Origin: Sipunculus nudus
Lineage: Eukaryota > Annelida > Sipuncula > Golfingiida > Sipunculidae
DNA: 64,000 nt
Direction: 5' to 3'
Assembly (NCBI GenBank): GCA_026874595.1
Contig: CM049315.1
Span: forward strand, 19,055,664-19,119,663
Below the pieces are notes generated by a model. It was not told the DNA's origin. It saw nothing but the letters and a program-made list of their open reading frames with translations, and made no database searches. Positions 37,601 through 42,300 of this stretch are shown piece by piece (the stretch's first letter is position 1; each line of letters opens with the position of its first letter). Both the position numbers and the translations under genes were made by a program.

Positions 37601-40600
37601 TTGTCAGAGTATACGTTCCTCAGATGACTTTATTATTAACTCTTTTTTTTCTGAATCATCAGCTCTTCATTTCTCTGAGAAAAAAATTGACACATCTTTA
37701 GTTTCAATCTGACAGAGAGTGCATGGTTTCTTGGCTTTAACGAAGTTATTTTTTATGATTTATTTAAATATTAACATCTGGTGCATCAGTTAGTGATTAA
37801 TCCATACAGGTAACAAGAACATTATGCTCACATTTTTATAGACACAGATGTAAATATAAGTTATGTGGGCCTTTAATTTCAGCATGGAGTTTCTTAAGTC
37901 TCTATTTCTTTTTTTTTCAGACTTGGTTTTACTTTGCTGTTATCAGATGAAGCTGTAAAGTAAGTGTTGAATTAAAATTGACTTCACAAATGGGTGGTTA
38001 AATTTGTAACAAAGTTCCCATTCAGATCACATTTGAAATGTTTGAGAGCTGGATATTTTCACTAAATAGCATTTAGATATCTGTGAATTTTATTTCTGAT
38101 GTGTTCAGTCTAAATATTGGTTGCTACTTTTTTACCATTCTGGTATGATTGTTGCATTATAAACATTTAAAAATCAGCCACTTTAATGGAAAATCTGAGA
38201 GGTTTTTACATTTTGATTGTTAGGTACATTTCATTATCATTCATCTATATTCCTTTATCTTTTTCTCATTTCAGAAATTATTTTGGTCGCAGTATTCTTT
38301 GTACCAATAAGGAGGAATACTACAGGTGGCTTGCTGGCATGATGTTTGCAAAGGTATTTATACTTATTTAAGTTGACAGAATATTCTGTATTAAATGGAC
38401 AATAATTGAATAATGAATTATGTTGGGTAATGGTTTTCCTCTACCTGGATATATTCAAACTGGCATGAATACATATACATAGGACCATGTGTCCGTAAAA
38501 TCAGCAACGTGGAAGTGGTTATCTGAAGCAAAATGAGATATGGTCCAAAAAGAAGGAAAGCATATAGTTGTCATAATATTTCTGCACAGTCTTACATACA
38601 ACTTCTAATGCCACTCTAGCACATAATTTCTGAGTTTCTTTTGAACCTTGAATTCTACTTTGGGTAAAATGCATTAATACTGGATTATGCTACAAGAAAA
38701 AATCCTTGATCAGCAACCAGGTATTTATCCAAACCTGAATCTAGTGATTTGTTCACGTGGGAGTGACATAATTTCCACAAGTTTACTTTGGAATTTTTTA
38801 AAGATCATTTCAGATATATTAACACAAAACAGATAAATAGAGTGAAAACATAACCTCAAGTGCTTTGTCTAAAGCCATTTACTCTTCATCTCAAAGTTTT
38901 GGATAATACTTATAATGGACAGGTGCATCTATGTGGCCACTATGTATATTTTCAGCCATTACTTATATATCACAAACCAGCCTGCCATCTGGTGTTATAA
39001 CCTGTTATTAATCATTCCAGTATCCACAAGGCCTGAAGTCAAGGCTAGGAACACAGACATCATCAGTTAATAATGTAAGTATGATGGCAGGAACAAGTTA
39101 GTCATCAAAGGAAATCAGTGATAAAGAGAGAAGTTTGGTACATTCACCCCCCCACCCCCCCCCCCCCCACCCCACCCCCATCAAATGAGTTAGTTACTGG
39201 TTAATATTTACAGAAAGTTTTAGTTTTTATGAAATTCTAAGAATACATCAGAACCTACTTATTATTGATTCTTAGATTTTTCATTTAACATAAAGGAACT
39301 TCTGTTAGAAGGGAAAGAACCTATACGTCTAATTCATATGGGACTGCTTGAAGTGTTTATAGAAGAAAGCTGTCCATAATAAAGAGGTCCCCATAAGGAT
39401 AGGTTTCTCTGTATGTTCCTGTTAACTACATTTGTGTGATTCTTTCCCATTTTAATGGGAAATATGATATAAATATCAGAAAACTGATGCATAAAGTGAT
39501 ACTATCAAGTAATTTATAATAAAGTTCATACAAAGACTATGCACAGATGCCATTTTAAAATTTAACAAAAAATATTTAACCTTTTGCAGGAAAATACTAT
39601 TTTTTATACTTTTATCTCAAAGTCCATTTTATTAGGACAGTTTTGGATTTCCTGCCATATTTAACAATCAAATAGGTCTGAGAGCTGTGCTCTGTCACTG
39701 TAAGAAAACATGACGTGTACGAAGACAAATCATTCAGGGGAAAACATTGGGCCGATCTGGGATTTGAACCGATGTCGGTGGCGCACAAGTCCGGTGTACC
39801 AACCACTTTGCTAGCAAAGCAAGCTTCACTAGCGAGACAGTTTGGTCCACTTTTATGTTGACCCGTTAAACACCCCCTCTTAAGAGTGTTCTGCTATCAG
39901 AACAAGTCACACTTTGGTGAGCTTATTCCCTGGACCACAAAGTTTTACCATCCTGTTGGATGAGCCCCCATTTAGTTACGAAGACAAATTTTTCAGGGGA
40001 AAACTTTGGGCCGATCTAGGATTCGAACCCATGTCGGTGTGGCACAAGCCCGGCGTACCAACTGCTTCACTAGCAAAGCAAGCATCACTAGCGAGACAGT
40101 TAGTCTGCTTTTATGTCACCGCGTAACACATGGAATTAATTTGTTAAATGATGTTTTCCCTTGATCTAATTAATTATTGTGTGATTTTTTGTTGTGTGTT
40201 TATAATGGAGGCCTTGTACTGGGATTAATACCTTTACCACTGTTTAAAGGGACCTAATCACATACAAAGCATGTTGAATTAACATGAAAAATAGAGTCTT
40301 CTCTTTGAAATAAAATGGTACCTGCCAAAATATTGCCAGAAACTTTTGGCTTACTCCTGTATATGAGTGTTAAAAAAAGTTTACCGTGATCTGTCATCTA
40401 GCGCAAAATCAGACCTCTGGTCGCAGGGCCTTGTTATGGTAAACAAACACACATGGACTGTGTTTACTCACATGTAGAACCACAACAAGCTGAACTAGAG
40501 GTACTGAGACTGTGTGCTGGGAAGGTTATGCTGGGAAACTTTTGTATAAAGCAAAAATGAACTGATAGTGTGACAGAATAAGAATTATATTGCCCCTGAT

Positions 40601-40841
40601 TAAGTTCCTTTAATGAGATGTACTCATTACCTCTTGACTAATCATACTGCTGTCCATAAGTAAAGACCCTTATAAGTTGATCATGGTGGATTAGGTTGTT
40701 CATGCTCTTTATGTAAACTTACTTTATCTTACACAGAGGTTGTCCAGTGTATAATATATTTCATTTATTATTTTTCAGACTGTGAGCCCTCCATCGGAAA
40801 AGACAAGAAAAGGACTGTTTTCGATGTTTCAAAGAAAATGA
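185..40841 (+). CDS. ARAP: ARAP-type ArfGAP/RhoGAP/ankyrin/PH protein, 3' half (28 exons)
   Basis: Exons joined by consistent phase: 185-227, 2385-2425, 3230-3301, 9929-10019, 10924-10985, 11332-11399, 11919-12024, 12592-12672, 13744-13800, 14210-14255, 16962-17040, 17626-17698, 19725-19815, 20948-21025, 21594-21728, 22222-22327, 22914-22998, 23380-23466, 27882-27953, 29757-29831, 30461-30572, 31012-31142, 36209-36322, 37225-37307, 37921-37959, 38275-38353, 39021-39074, 40779-40841 (stop TGA). Together about 740 residues: ankyrin end, PH3, PH4, RhoGAP, RA, PH5. This domain order is that of the ARAP family, whose members are phosphoinositide-regulated GTPase-activating proteins for Arf and Rho acting on actin and membrane traffic at the cell periphery. 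Vertebrate ARAPs are about 1,400-1,700 residues, so about half is missing upstream. Every intron is GT-AG except one with GC. Which vertebrate paralogue is closest cannot be told here. Confidence 0.93.
228..2384 (+). other. ARAP intron 1 of the window, mostly unremarkable
   Basis: AT-rich intron between exons 185-227 and 2385-2425. Apart from a weak tRNA-like SINE candidate near 255-375 I see no feature; the small open frame at 1878-2069 has no splice or coding support. Confidence 0.6.
255..375 (+). repeat. Possible tRNA-derived SINE fragment
   Basis: AGCATAGTGGTTAACGGGC resembles a Pol III A box, GTGAATCGGGAACT a degraded B box, and the following CCTCAG...GTCAG spacing resembles the SINE at 14282-14575. 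The similarity is weak. Confidence 0.33.
2800..3215 (+). repeat. Degenerate short tandem motif before ARAP exon 3
   Basis: Variants of 'taatatttaaggcaagac' and 'aggtaagggtaatatt' recur irregularly at about 25-50 base steps up to the acceptor at 3229. It contains repeated GTAAGG-like strings that resemble splice donors without being used, as far as can be seen. Confidence 0.5.
3419..4029 (+). repeat. 45-bp minisatellite, left part (13 units plus part of a 14th)
   Basis: Units start at 3419, 3464, 3509 and so on to 4004, exactly 45 bases apart, each containing GACTACATACAGAGGCAAAG, then GTCTCTAGTTCAAATGCTGTC. Unit 14 is broken at 4029 by the retrotransposon and resumes at 8669. The unit resembles the anticodon-to-B-box part of a tRNA-derived SINE (compare GACTATAGAGCTGAAGGTCC at 14308). 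Open frames across it on both strands follow from 45 being a multiple of three and are not genes. Confidence 0.93.
4030..4196 (-). repeat. 3' LTR of the Ty3/gypsy element (167 bp)
   Basis: Begins TGTATGTGGG and ends CCATTACA on the + strand. Identical to 8498-8668 except that AGTG is absent after AAGAC. Confidence 0.95.
4197..4208 (-). other. Polypurine tract
   Basis: Reads GAAAAAGGGAGG on the minus strand, directly next to the 3' LTR, where plus-strand DNA synthesis would be primed. Confidence 0.75.
4209..4538 (-). other. Non-coding stretch between integrase stop and polypurine tract
   Basis: About 330 bases of AT-rich sequence inside the element, with no open frame of note. Confidence 0.6.
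4539..5357 (-). CDS. Integrase core and C-terminal region of the Ty3/gypsy element (broken pol)
   Basis: 272 codons from the first ATG; the frame is open upstream to about 5456, so the ATG is not a real start. The rve catalytic core is visible: Asp in IAVDCYS (residue 5), Asp in VYSDNGP (44) and Glu in NGQVEKS (80), giving D,D-35-E. The C-terminal part has a VRVRDH...W module as in gypsy integrases. The product would insert element DNA into the host genome. It lies one base out of frame with the RT reading frame, with the change near 5440-5456, just after the zinc-binding CDAC motif, so no continuous polyprotein can be read. Confidence 0.88.
   Translation of the reverse strand: MIAVDCYSCYPEVVRISGQTSKAVIIRMKNLFSHHGIPRQVYSDNGPCYNSDEFANFARDWDFSHQTSSPLYPQSNGQVEKSVQIVKNILKKSAHSGEDPFLGILAYRTTPILGELSPAELLMGRKLRSNLPITDQMLKMRNYDEVRTMKEANKKQQKFYFDKGANQLPPLQQDDIVRVRDHQKNDWSVKAIVLDKVAPRSYLVRTETGAVYRRNRVDLMATQERFVPQQREEIVPVISQPTVTNLSVPNPVITDQTNDMSTANGKCELNAL
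5354..7087 (-). CDS. Reverse transcriptase, RNase H and integrase zinc-finger region (broken pol)
   Basis: 577 codons. The RT part has KLDARSGYWQ (first catalytic Asp, residue 70), LPFGISCA, and the YxDD-type box reading ISMDNICV: the second Asp is Asn at residue 133 (codon 6689-6691). RNase H keeps its acidic set at about D279, E323, D348 and D393 (STDAS, EKEAL, ETDHKP, TADALS). The integrase His/Cys zinc motif follows: HAGH at 503-506 and CDAC at 536-539. After that the frame leaves the family sequence and ends. The frame is also open upstream of the ATG to the protease frame, offset by -1. Confidence 0.9.
   Translation of the reverse strand: MEAMNVIAKVDQPTDWVHSLVIVNKPQGKIRLCLDPRNLNQAVKREHFKLPTREEISAKFSGSKFFSKLDARSGYWQLQLDENSSYLCTFNTPYGRYRYLRLPFGISCASVIFQKKMYDLFEHIEGVEISMDNICVHAETKEKHDEKLNMVFEIARQNGLKFNKDKCQLGVKEVTFIGDRYTDQGLKPDEKKVEAITKMARPTNKTELQSFLGMINFLARFISDLSTRSAPLRSLLEKNIQWQWEHEQEQAWCDLKTLVSSQPILQYYDTRKPQKISTDASQSGLGCVLLQTDSPDDDKWLPVAYASRALTESEKRYAQIEKEALSIAFACDRFHQFVYGKKIEIETDHKPLIPIFSKPLNDCPARLQRLRLKLQKYDFNLKYTPGKLMFTADALSRNYLPDTGDDDIDRQVNAHVDSVMQFLRVTDRKLNNIRAETDKDETFCELRRTILNGWPDERAQCSGELHPYWNYRDELSVVNDVIMKGMRVVIPPTLRKGIIDKIHAGHMGIEKCKKRARISVFWPMINQDIENKVKLCDACLTYIKSNNRKNHSFPMIYQAAHGKRSPKICLYVIRRTT
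7105..8373 (-). CDS. Gag and protease ORF of the Ty3/gypsy element
   Basis: 422 codons from the first ATG after a stop. Gag part about 1-190; two zinc knuckles at 191-205 (Cys191, Cys194, His199, Cys205) and 212-225 (Cys212, Cys215, His220, Cys225); aspartic protease motif DTGSDVN at 282. Gag packages element RNA and the protease cuts the polyprotein. The same frame extends upstream to an ATG at 8461-8463 next to the primer site, but an in-frame TAG (8431-8433) after ten codons interrupts it. The ORF ends at 7105, where RT continues in the -1 frame; that could be programmed frameshifting or decay. Confidence 0.9.
   Translation of the reverse strand: MTASGRNTKTQELQCATLLHCAGEQAQEIYNTFEIPIEKNGQWKDLQFLISKFEAYCTPKRNVTLERHTFYNRNQKQGETFDQFLTDLKILIKNCEFGELADSILKDRLVEGVREQAVKARLLREADLTLQKCVDLAKATEASSLHLKTLSDSKAEVHTVRRHKPFKKRGQPREHKPGQSKQNQSGSTSKCSRCGYDKHPPGRQCPAIGQLCRKCNRPDHFSQVCFTKNKTRPKVHAVEEQDSNQHDTDDDLFVIDSVHSKDAKPWILPVQINNTIIPIKLDTGSDVNILSVKDFGQLKQKVKIHECKVQLTAYDGGDVPVKGKALLNVKVNELNQPTMFVICQDDVTPILGRKSCEDFGLIKRVYTVTETPEEYKDYFVNYADVFKGLGCLPGKISIQTCDDVNPKVEPCRKVPFGLKMRN
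8484..8497 (-). other. Primer binding site, tRNA-Leu type
   Basis: Minus strand TGGTGTCAGAAGTG, directly abutting the 5' LTR. It is complementary to the 3' end expected of a tRNA-Leu(CAA) such as the human one (…CACTTCTGACA plus CCA); this comparison is from memory. Confidence 0.7.
8498..8668 (-). repeat. 5' LTR of the Ty3/gypsy element (171 bp)
   Basis: Starts TGTATGTGGG and ends CCATTACA on the + strand, matching 4030-4196 with one 4-base indel. Confidence 0.95.
8669..8735 (+). repeat. 45-bp minisatellite, right part
   Basis: Continues the unit broken at 4029 after the target duplication GTCTC, then one more diverged unit (GACTACATACAGAGGCAAAG) before the SINE tail. Confidence 0.85.
8736..8962 (+). 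repeat. SINE body/tail
   Basis: From about 8785 it aligns by eye with 14386-14565: AGATTCnCTCAAATG, TGAAATCCAnAAGGCTTAATAA, then AATAGACAGTGC and GGCCA..GACCTATC. This shows that the minisatellite sits where the tRNA-like head of the SINE should be. Confidence 0.65.
9929..12024 (+). CDS. ARAP: ARAP exons 4-7: PH domain 3
   Basis: Exons 9929-10019, 10924-10985, 11332-11399, 11919-12024. The PH fold opens with KGFLHK (about residue 71 of the visible protein), then FLKRWCVLKNG and LSYYEND for strands 2-3, FPYAFEL and RIYLFAA for later strands, and the C-terminal helix with the invariant Trp in ERRDWMKVL (about residue 155). The intron after 10985 starts GCAAGT, a GC donor. It fits because the next exon (ACT GTT GTT...) continues in phase. 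The first of these exons lies 6.6 kb after exon 3 because of inserted repeats. PH domains of this family bind phosphoinositides; nothing here shows which lipid. Confidence 0.9.
10020..10923 (+). other. ARAP intron 4, no recognised feature
   Basis: About 900 bases with no repeat or coding feature I can support. Confidence 0.55.
12592..17698 (+). CDS. ARAP: ARAP exons 8-12: PH domain 4
   Basis: Exons 12592-12672, 13744-13800, 14210-14255, 16962-17040, 17626-17698. The domain starts near ATLHMKMG, continues with WRQAWVQLEGKTLYVID and ends in the helix EAWLKVLQAAVL, whose Trp is about residue 264. Phases run 0, 0, 1, 2, 0 and all junctions restore codons. Exon 16962 is preceded by only 26 bases of non-repeat intron, because a Helentron-like element ends at 16935. 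The intron before 13744 holds a tandem miniature LTR element. Confidence 0.9.
12841..12989 (+). repeat. TRIM LTR 1 (149 bp)
   Basis: TGTTACAGGG...TTATAACA. The tRNA-like part is present but its A box is worn (TAGTGAAGAGG). Confidence 0.75.
13110..13265 (+). repeat. TRIM LTR 2 (156 bp)
   Basis: TGTTAGGAGG...TTGTAACA, with A box TAGTGAAGCGG at 13167-13177 and B box GGTTCCAATCC at 13210-13220. Confidence 0.78.
13386..13541 (+). repeat. TRIM LTR 3 (156 bp)
   Basis: TGTTACAGGG...TTCATAACA. Carries the best-preserved Pol III boxes of the three. Confidence 0.78.
13443..13515 (+). promoter_or_regulatory. tRNA-like Pol III unit inside the TRIM LTR
   Basis: A box TAGCGAAGCGG at 13443-13453, B box GGTTCGATTCC at 13486-13496 (fits GGTTCRANTCC exactly), TTTT at 13512-13515 where Pol III would stop. 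The same order is present in the LTRs at 13110, 39974 and 61465. Confidence 0.65.
14282..14575 (+). repeat. tRNA-derived SINE
   Basis: tRNA-like head (GGCATTGGACTATAGAG; B-box-like GTTTGAACCC at 14331-14340) followed by a body shared with 8785-8960 and ending in an A/T-rich tail. Contains the region that appears expanded into the 45-bp minisatellite. Confidence 0.65.
14576..15384 (+). other. Intron sequence without recognised feature
   Basis: AT-rich intron of ARAP. The small open frame at 14738-14971 has no support. Confidence 0.5.
15385..16935 (+). mobile_element. Helentron-like non-autonomous element, family 1, copy 1
   Basis: Starts TGTATCC next to a (GCC)n run, has a core of 280-bp monomers (recurring open frames at 15821, 16101, 16381 and 16661 mark the period) and ends GGCGGATAC, hairpin TAGTCG-CTTGT-CGACTA, then CTAG followed by TT. 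Each monomer carries the 12-base palindrome GGTGGCGCCACC about twice. Compared with copy 2 (32170-33910), it lacks about 36 bases of the 5' hairpin region. It ends 26 bases before ARAP exon 16962. Confidence 0.65.
17212..17382 (+). mobile_element. Short TIR element (MITE), 171 bp
   Basis: Inverted ends CAGTGGAACCCC and GGGGTTCCACTG. The interior is rich in GACCACCCC repeats. The ends resemble Tigger/pogo-type transposons; no clear TA duplication is seen. Confidence 0.65.
18200..19102 (+). mobile_element. hAT-like non-autonomous DNA transposon, 903 bp
   Basis: Inverted ends TAGTGGTGGG and CCCACCACTA (10 of 10), followed by CGATCATCG-type subterminal sequence on both sides, and an 8-base target duplication ATTGAGAC at 18192-18199 and 19103-19110, as expected for hAT. 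No transposase frame is visible. Confidence 0.85.
19725..23466 (+). CDS. ARAP: ARAP exons 13-18: RhoGAP domain
   Basis: Exons 19725-19815, 20948-21025, 21594-21728, 22222-22327, 22914-22998, 23380-23466. Visible RhoGAP landmarks: VPVIVDTCISYIQNHG, then EGIYRRAG, whose first Arg (about residue 312) is the catalytic arginine finger; LKRFFRGLDEPLL, with the conserved Lys and Arg (about 351 and 355); and NKMGVMQVALSFGSGLL. In many RhoGAPs the last motif has Asn before LA; here it is Gln (about residue 424), so the stabilising Asn is replaced. The arginine finger and Lys/Arg pair argue that the fold is functional. The family stimulates GTP hydrolysis on Rho-type GTPases. Confidence 0.93.
20090..20736 (+). 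mobile_element. Tigger/pogo-like MITE, 647 bp
   Basis: Left end CAGTCTAACCTCTTTTAT, right end (inverted) CACTCCAACCTTTTTTAT, flanked by TA on both sides (20088-20089, 20737-20738). Internal second copies of the end motif (GTTGGCGGTTGATCGGGGG). The 106-codon open frame at 20261 is not transposase-like. Confidence 0.7.
23531..25964 (+). mobile_element. Helentron-like element, family 2, copy 1
   Basis: 5' hairpin TAGCTCAGCTGACT...AGTCATCTGAGCTA; 3' end CAGTTGAGTGCTGTGACCCATGGGACCCTTG. Subterminal inverted repeat GCTCAGCTGA pairs with TCAGTTGAG (TCAGCTGAGC in copy 2). Body aligns over long stretches with 31284-35850. Lies in the ARAP intron after exon 23466, with a SINE-like insert at about 24685-24845. 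No protein frame. Confidence 0.7.
24685..24845 (+). repeat. tRNA-derived SINE candidate
   Basis: GTCGAGTGGTAACAGACTTTG (A-box-like), GGCTTCCATTCCCAGG (B-box-like), then a TTCTCCGGGTCCTCTGGCT segment and short tail. Not present at the corresponding place in the second family-2 copy. Confidence 0.5.
26540..26596 (+). CDS. Candidate 19-codon cassette exon of ARAP (RhoGAP-RA linker)
   Basis: A 57-base segment bounded by ATATTTCAG and GTGAGTCAG, open in the phase of the gene (phase 0 on both sides), encoding RVNRIVSVDPNDFIRPPVA. It lies in the intron between exons 23380-23466 and 27882-27953, where skipping or inclusion leaves the frame intact. I do not recognise the peptide in other ARAPs. It may be an alternative exon or a chance match to splice consensus. 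Confidence 0.35.
27644..27714 (+). repeat. (AT)n microsatellite
   Basis: About 35 AT units 170 bases before ARAP exon 27882, with smaller AT tracts after it. Confidence 0.95.
27882..31142 (+). CDS. ARAP: ARAP exons 19-22: charged linker and Ras-association domain
   Basis: Exons 27882-27953, 29757-29831, 30461-30572, 31012-31142. The first codes a Lys/Asp/Glu-rich helix (RDDDKKDEIIQ...) that closes the RhoGAP region. The rest start GDFIIGVLLFDARG and continue with VPINMISGDLVDRIVEKKNL, then WGLFEMVYNRELERPLHPSERVLE, matching the ubiquitin-like RA fold: two strands, a helix, then the GLFE strand and a loop containing RPLxPxE. In vertebrate ARAPs this domain sits between RhoGAP and PH5 and binds Rap or other Ras-like GTPases. 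Phases 0, 0, 1, 0 are consistent. Confidence 0.9.
28231..28655 (+). repeat. 219-bp tandem duplication in ARAP intron
   Basis: GCAAAAATTAGGTCACCATGACCT starts at 28231 and again at 28450, and the following about 200 bases align with few differences. Confidence 0.85.
32170..33910 (+). mobile_element. Helentron-like element, family 1, copy 2 (nested)
   Basis: 5' hairpin GTATCCGC...GTTTTGCGGATAC near the start, 280-bp monomers, 3' end GGCGGATAC, hairpin TAGTCG-CTTGT-CGACTA, CTAG, then TTT. The first nine bases GTATCCGCC are inverted at the 3' side. Inserted in a family-2 element, so it is younger than that copy. Confidence 0.68.
33336..33887 (+). repeat. Exact 276-bp tandem duplication
   Basis: 33336-33611 and 33612-33887 appear identical by eye, including the element end segment GGCGGATACACATAGTCG. 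Could be very recent or an assembly artefact. Confidence 0.85.
34555..34680 (+). repeat. (CT)n low-complexity tract
   Basis: Long CT/TTTCT run inside the family-2 element; responsible for Ser/Leu-rich and Arg/Glu-rich spurious frames. Confidence 0.95.
36209..38353 (+). CDS. ARAP: ARAP exons 23-26: PH domain 5
   Basis: Exons 36209-36322, 37225-37307, 37921-37959, 38275-38353. The reading starts FEPHRSLFSEM, passes through RTYYFTFSQAKLSYHKD (typical PH strands), then WEVEKLLVYLGVP, LGFTLLLSDEAV and SILCTNKEEYYRWLAGMMFAK, with the helix Trp about residue 694. Split codons at 37307/37921 and 37959/38275 restore Gln and Lys. The 39-base exon 37921-37959 is very short but has a strong pyrimidine-rich acceptor and a GTAAGT donor. 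Confidence 0.9.
36441..36880 (+). repeat. 66-bp tandem array, seven units
   Basis: CAGATAAATnAATnnG units start at 36441, 36507, 36573, 36639, 36705, 36771 and 36835. Each contains GAGGTCACTGTGGCCTCATT, whose GAGGTCAC/GTGGCCTC halves are near-inverted. It follows ARAP exon 36209-36322 by 120 bases. Confidence 0.9.
39021..40841 (+). CDS. ARAP: ARAP exons 27-28: C-terminal tail and stop
   Basis: Exon 39021-39074 (18 codons, YPQGLKSRLG...) and terminal exon 40779-40841 (20 codons and TGA). The tail is Ser/Thr- and Lys/Arg-rich (SPPSEKTRKGLFSMFQRK). The intron between them carries a minus-strand miniature LTR element at 39713-40128 and a poly-C tract. Confidence 0.85.
39148..39180 (+). repeat. 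Poly-C/CCCA tract
   Basis: Runs of C broken by A, shortly after ARAP exon 39021-39074; G-quadruplex potential on the minus strand. Confidence 0.8.
39713..40128 (-). mobile_element. Miniature LTR element (TRIM), single two-LTR copy
   Basis: Minus strand: LTR 40128-39974 (TGTTACGCGG to a worn TAACT), primer site TGGGGGCTCATCC (39958-39970, one change from the copy at 12841), 101-bp internal part, G-rich purine tract, LTR 39872-39716. CATG at 39709-39712 and 40129-40132 looks like a 4-base target duplication, with three extra bases beyond the LTR. B box at 40019-40029 reads GGTTCGAATCC on the minus strand (exact consensus), A box TAGTGAAGCAG at 40062-40072. About 416 bp in total, no coding capacity. 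Confidence 0.75.
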
Positions 40842-41140
40842 AATAATGAATTGTATATTCATCTGCTCAGCCCTTTACATGTTAAATATGAATGGCTCTG
40901 ACTGATGTATTCATGAAGAATCAATAAATAAGTCACAAACAGTAGAAATCAAATGGTCGCAATGTGATAAAAGATTTACACTCAATAGCTAATGATTTTA
41001 TACATAAACCTGTAAATATGTACAGAGGTCTCTTCATAAAAAAGTTTTTAACTTTATCCGAAAGTCAAAATGGTTTCATTATGTAAATAAATGTTTAGTC
41101 TGGTATTCCTTACCTTCTGACATTTCTTAATTATATATGG

Positions 41141-41142
<2 letters not shown>

Positions 41143-41185
<43 letters not shown>
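41143..41185 (+). repeat. (AT)n microsatellite
   Basis: About 20 AT units. Confidence 0.95.
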
Positions 41186-41190
<5 letters not shown>

Positions 41191-41422
41191 CAGCTGGATG
41201 AGAAAATATTTACATCTGGTATATCCTTCTATAATGATTGCAAGCAGCCAGAACACATTCTGTGTCATATTTATATACTATCAATGATTGGATAATACAC
41301 TGTGTCAAACTTGTGTAATGATTGGTTGACAGTTTTACACCACCCCTGTTGATTGGTTGATAGTTTTTGTTTAAAATTTCTTACCCTTATGATGATTGGT
41401 TAATAGATTTTCCACCAAATGT

Positions 41423-41537
41423 GTGAACCTAGTATCAAATTTATAACTTTCATAGCATTTTGTCACAGATCTGGTATTAAGTGAACCTAGTATCAAATTT
41501 ATAACTTTCATAGCATTTTGTCACAGATCTGGTATTA
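41423..41537 (+). repeat. 58-bp tandem duplication in the 3' UTR region
   Basis: GTGAACCTAGTATCAAATTT begins at 41423 and 41481; the two units look identical, each ending CACAGATCTGGTATTA. Confidence 0.92.
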
Positions 41538-42277
41538 TATTTCATTACATTGGATGTGAATGGTTATTGGAAATTGTTTCCAATTTTTGTAAAATTTGAA
41601 ATGGTTGGTTGTTTTATCTTGTGTTAAATTGTAGCAAAACTCAAATTAGGTGGTTGTCAGTATCAAATTCTTTTAAATTCATATCATTTTATTTTGGAGT
41701 CACAAATGTATGTACACACACAAATAATAGTTTATGAACTGTTTAGGTAGTGTTGCTTGTTAAAAGAAAGTGTCTTAAAGACATACATAACATGTATGAT
41801 GTACAAATTGTTTTGATAATGTCTTCTGCACTTAAATGTAAATTTTGTAAATATATGATGCAAAGAATTGATTTAAAGATATAGGGCCACATACATGAAG
41901 TATATTTCTTCTCTGATATATATGCAAAGCATGACTTTCAGTATTTTGCATAAAGACCAAGACATTGAGGAAAGTGGGAAAAACTCTTATAAAATTGAAT
42001 TGAATTTTCTTTTCAATGACTTAAGATTTTCAACTTAAGGAATTTCAGGACCAATAGGTTTTAATTGTATTCTGCGTATATACTTGGTTTGCCCATATAA
42101 AGCCACATTTGAGATTAAATTTGACAAACCTATTATGGATGTGTAGTAATTTGTAGCTAACAGCTAATTGCATGCATAAGTTAAATGGGTACCAGTAATA
42201 CGATTGTGTTTGTGAACTATTTTGATAAGTGTTGTGTATTGTTTAGTAACGCTGTGGAACTGTTAAAATCCGATTGT

Positions 42278-42283
42278 AATAAA
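42278..42283 (+). promoter_or_regulatory. Poly(A) signal AATAAA
   Basis: AATAAA followed within 10 bases by TAGGTTTGTGGG, a GU-rich downstream element; on the ARAP strand. Confidence 0.5.
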
Positions 42284-42300
42284 ATAGGTTTGTGGGATCG

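Larger units (their letters stand above)
40842..42300 (+). other. ARAP: Probable ARAP 3' UTR
   Basis: Follows the TGA at 40839-40841. Possible poly(A) signals AATAAA at 40923-40928, 41086-41091 and 42278-42283; the last is followed by a GT-rich stretch (GGTTTGTGGG) and is the best candidate for the distal end. Contains a (TA)n tract at 41143-41185 and a 58-bp duplication. Confidence 0.55.
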
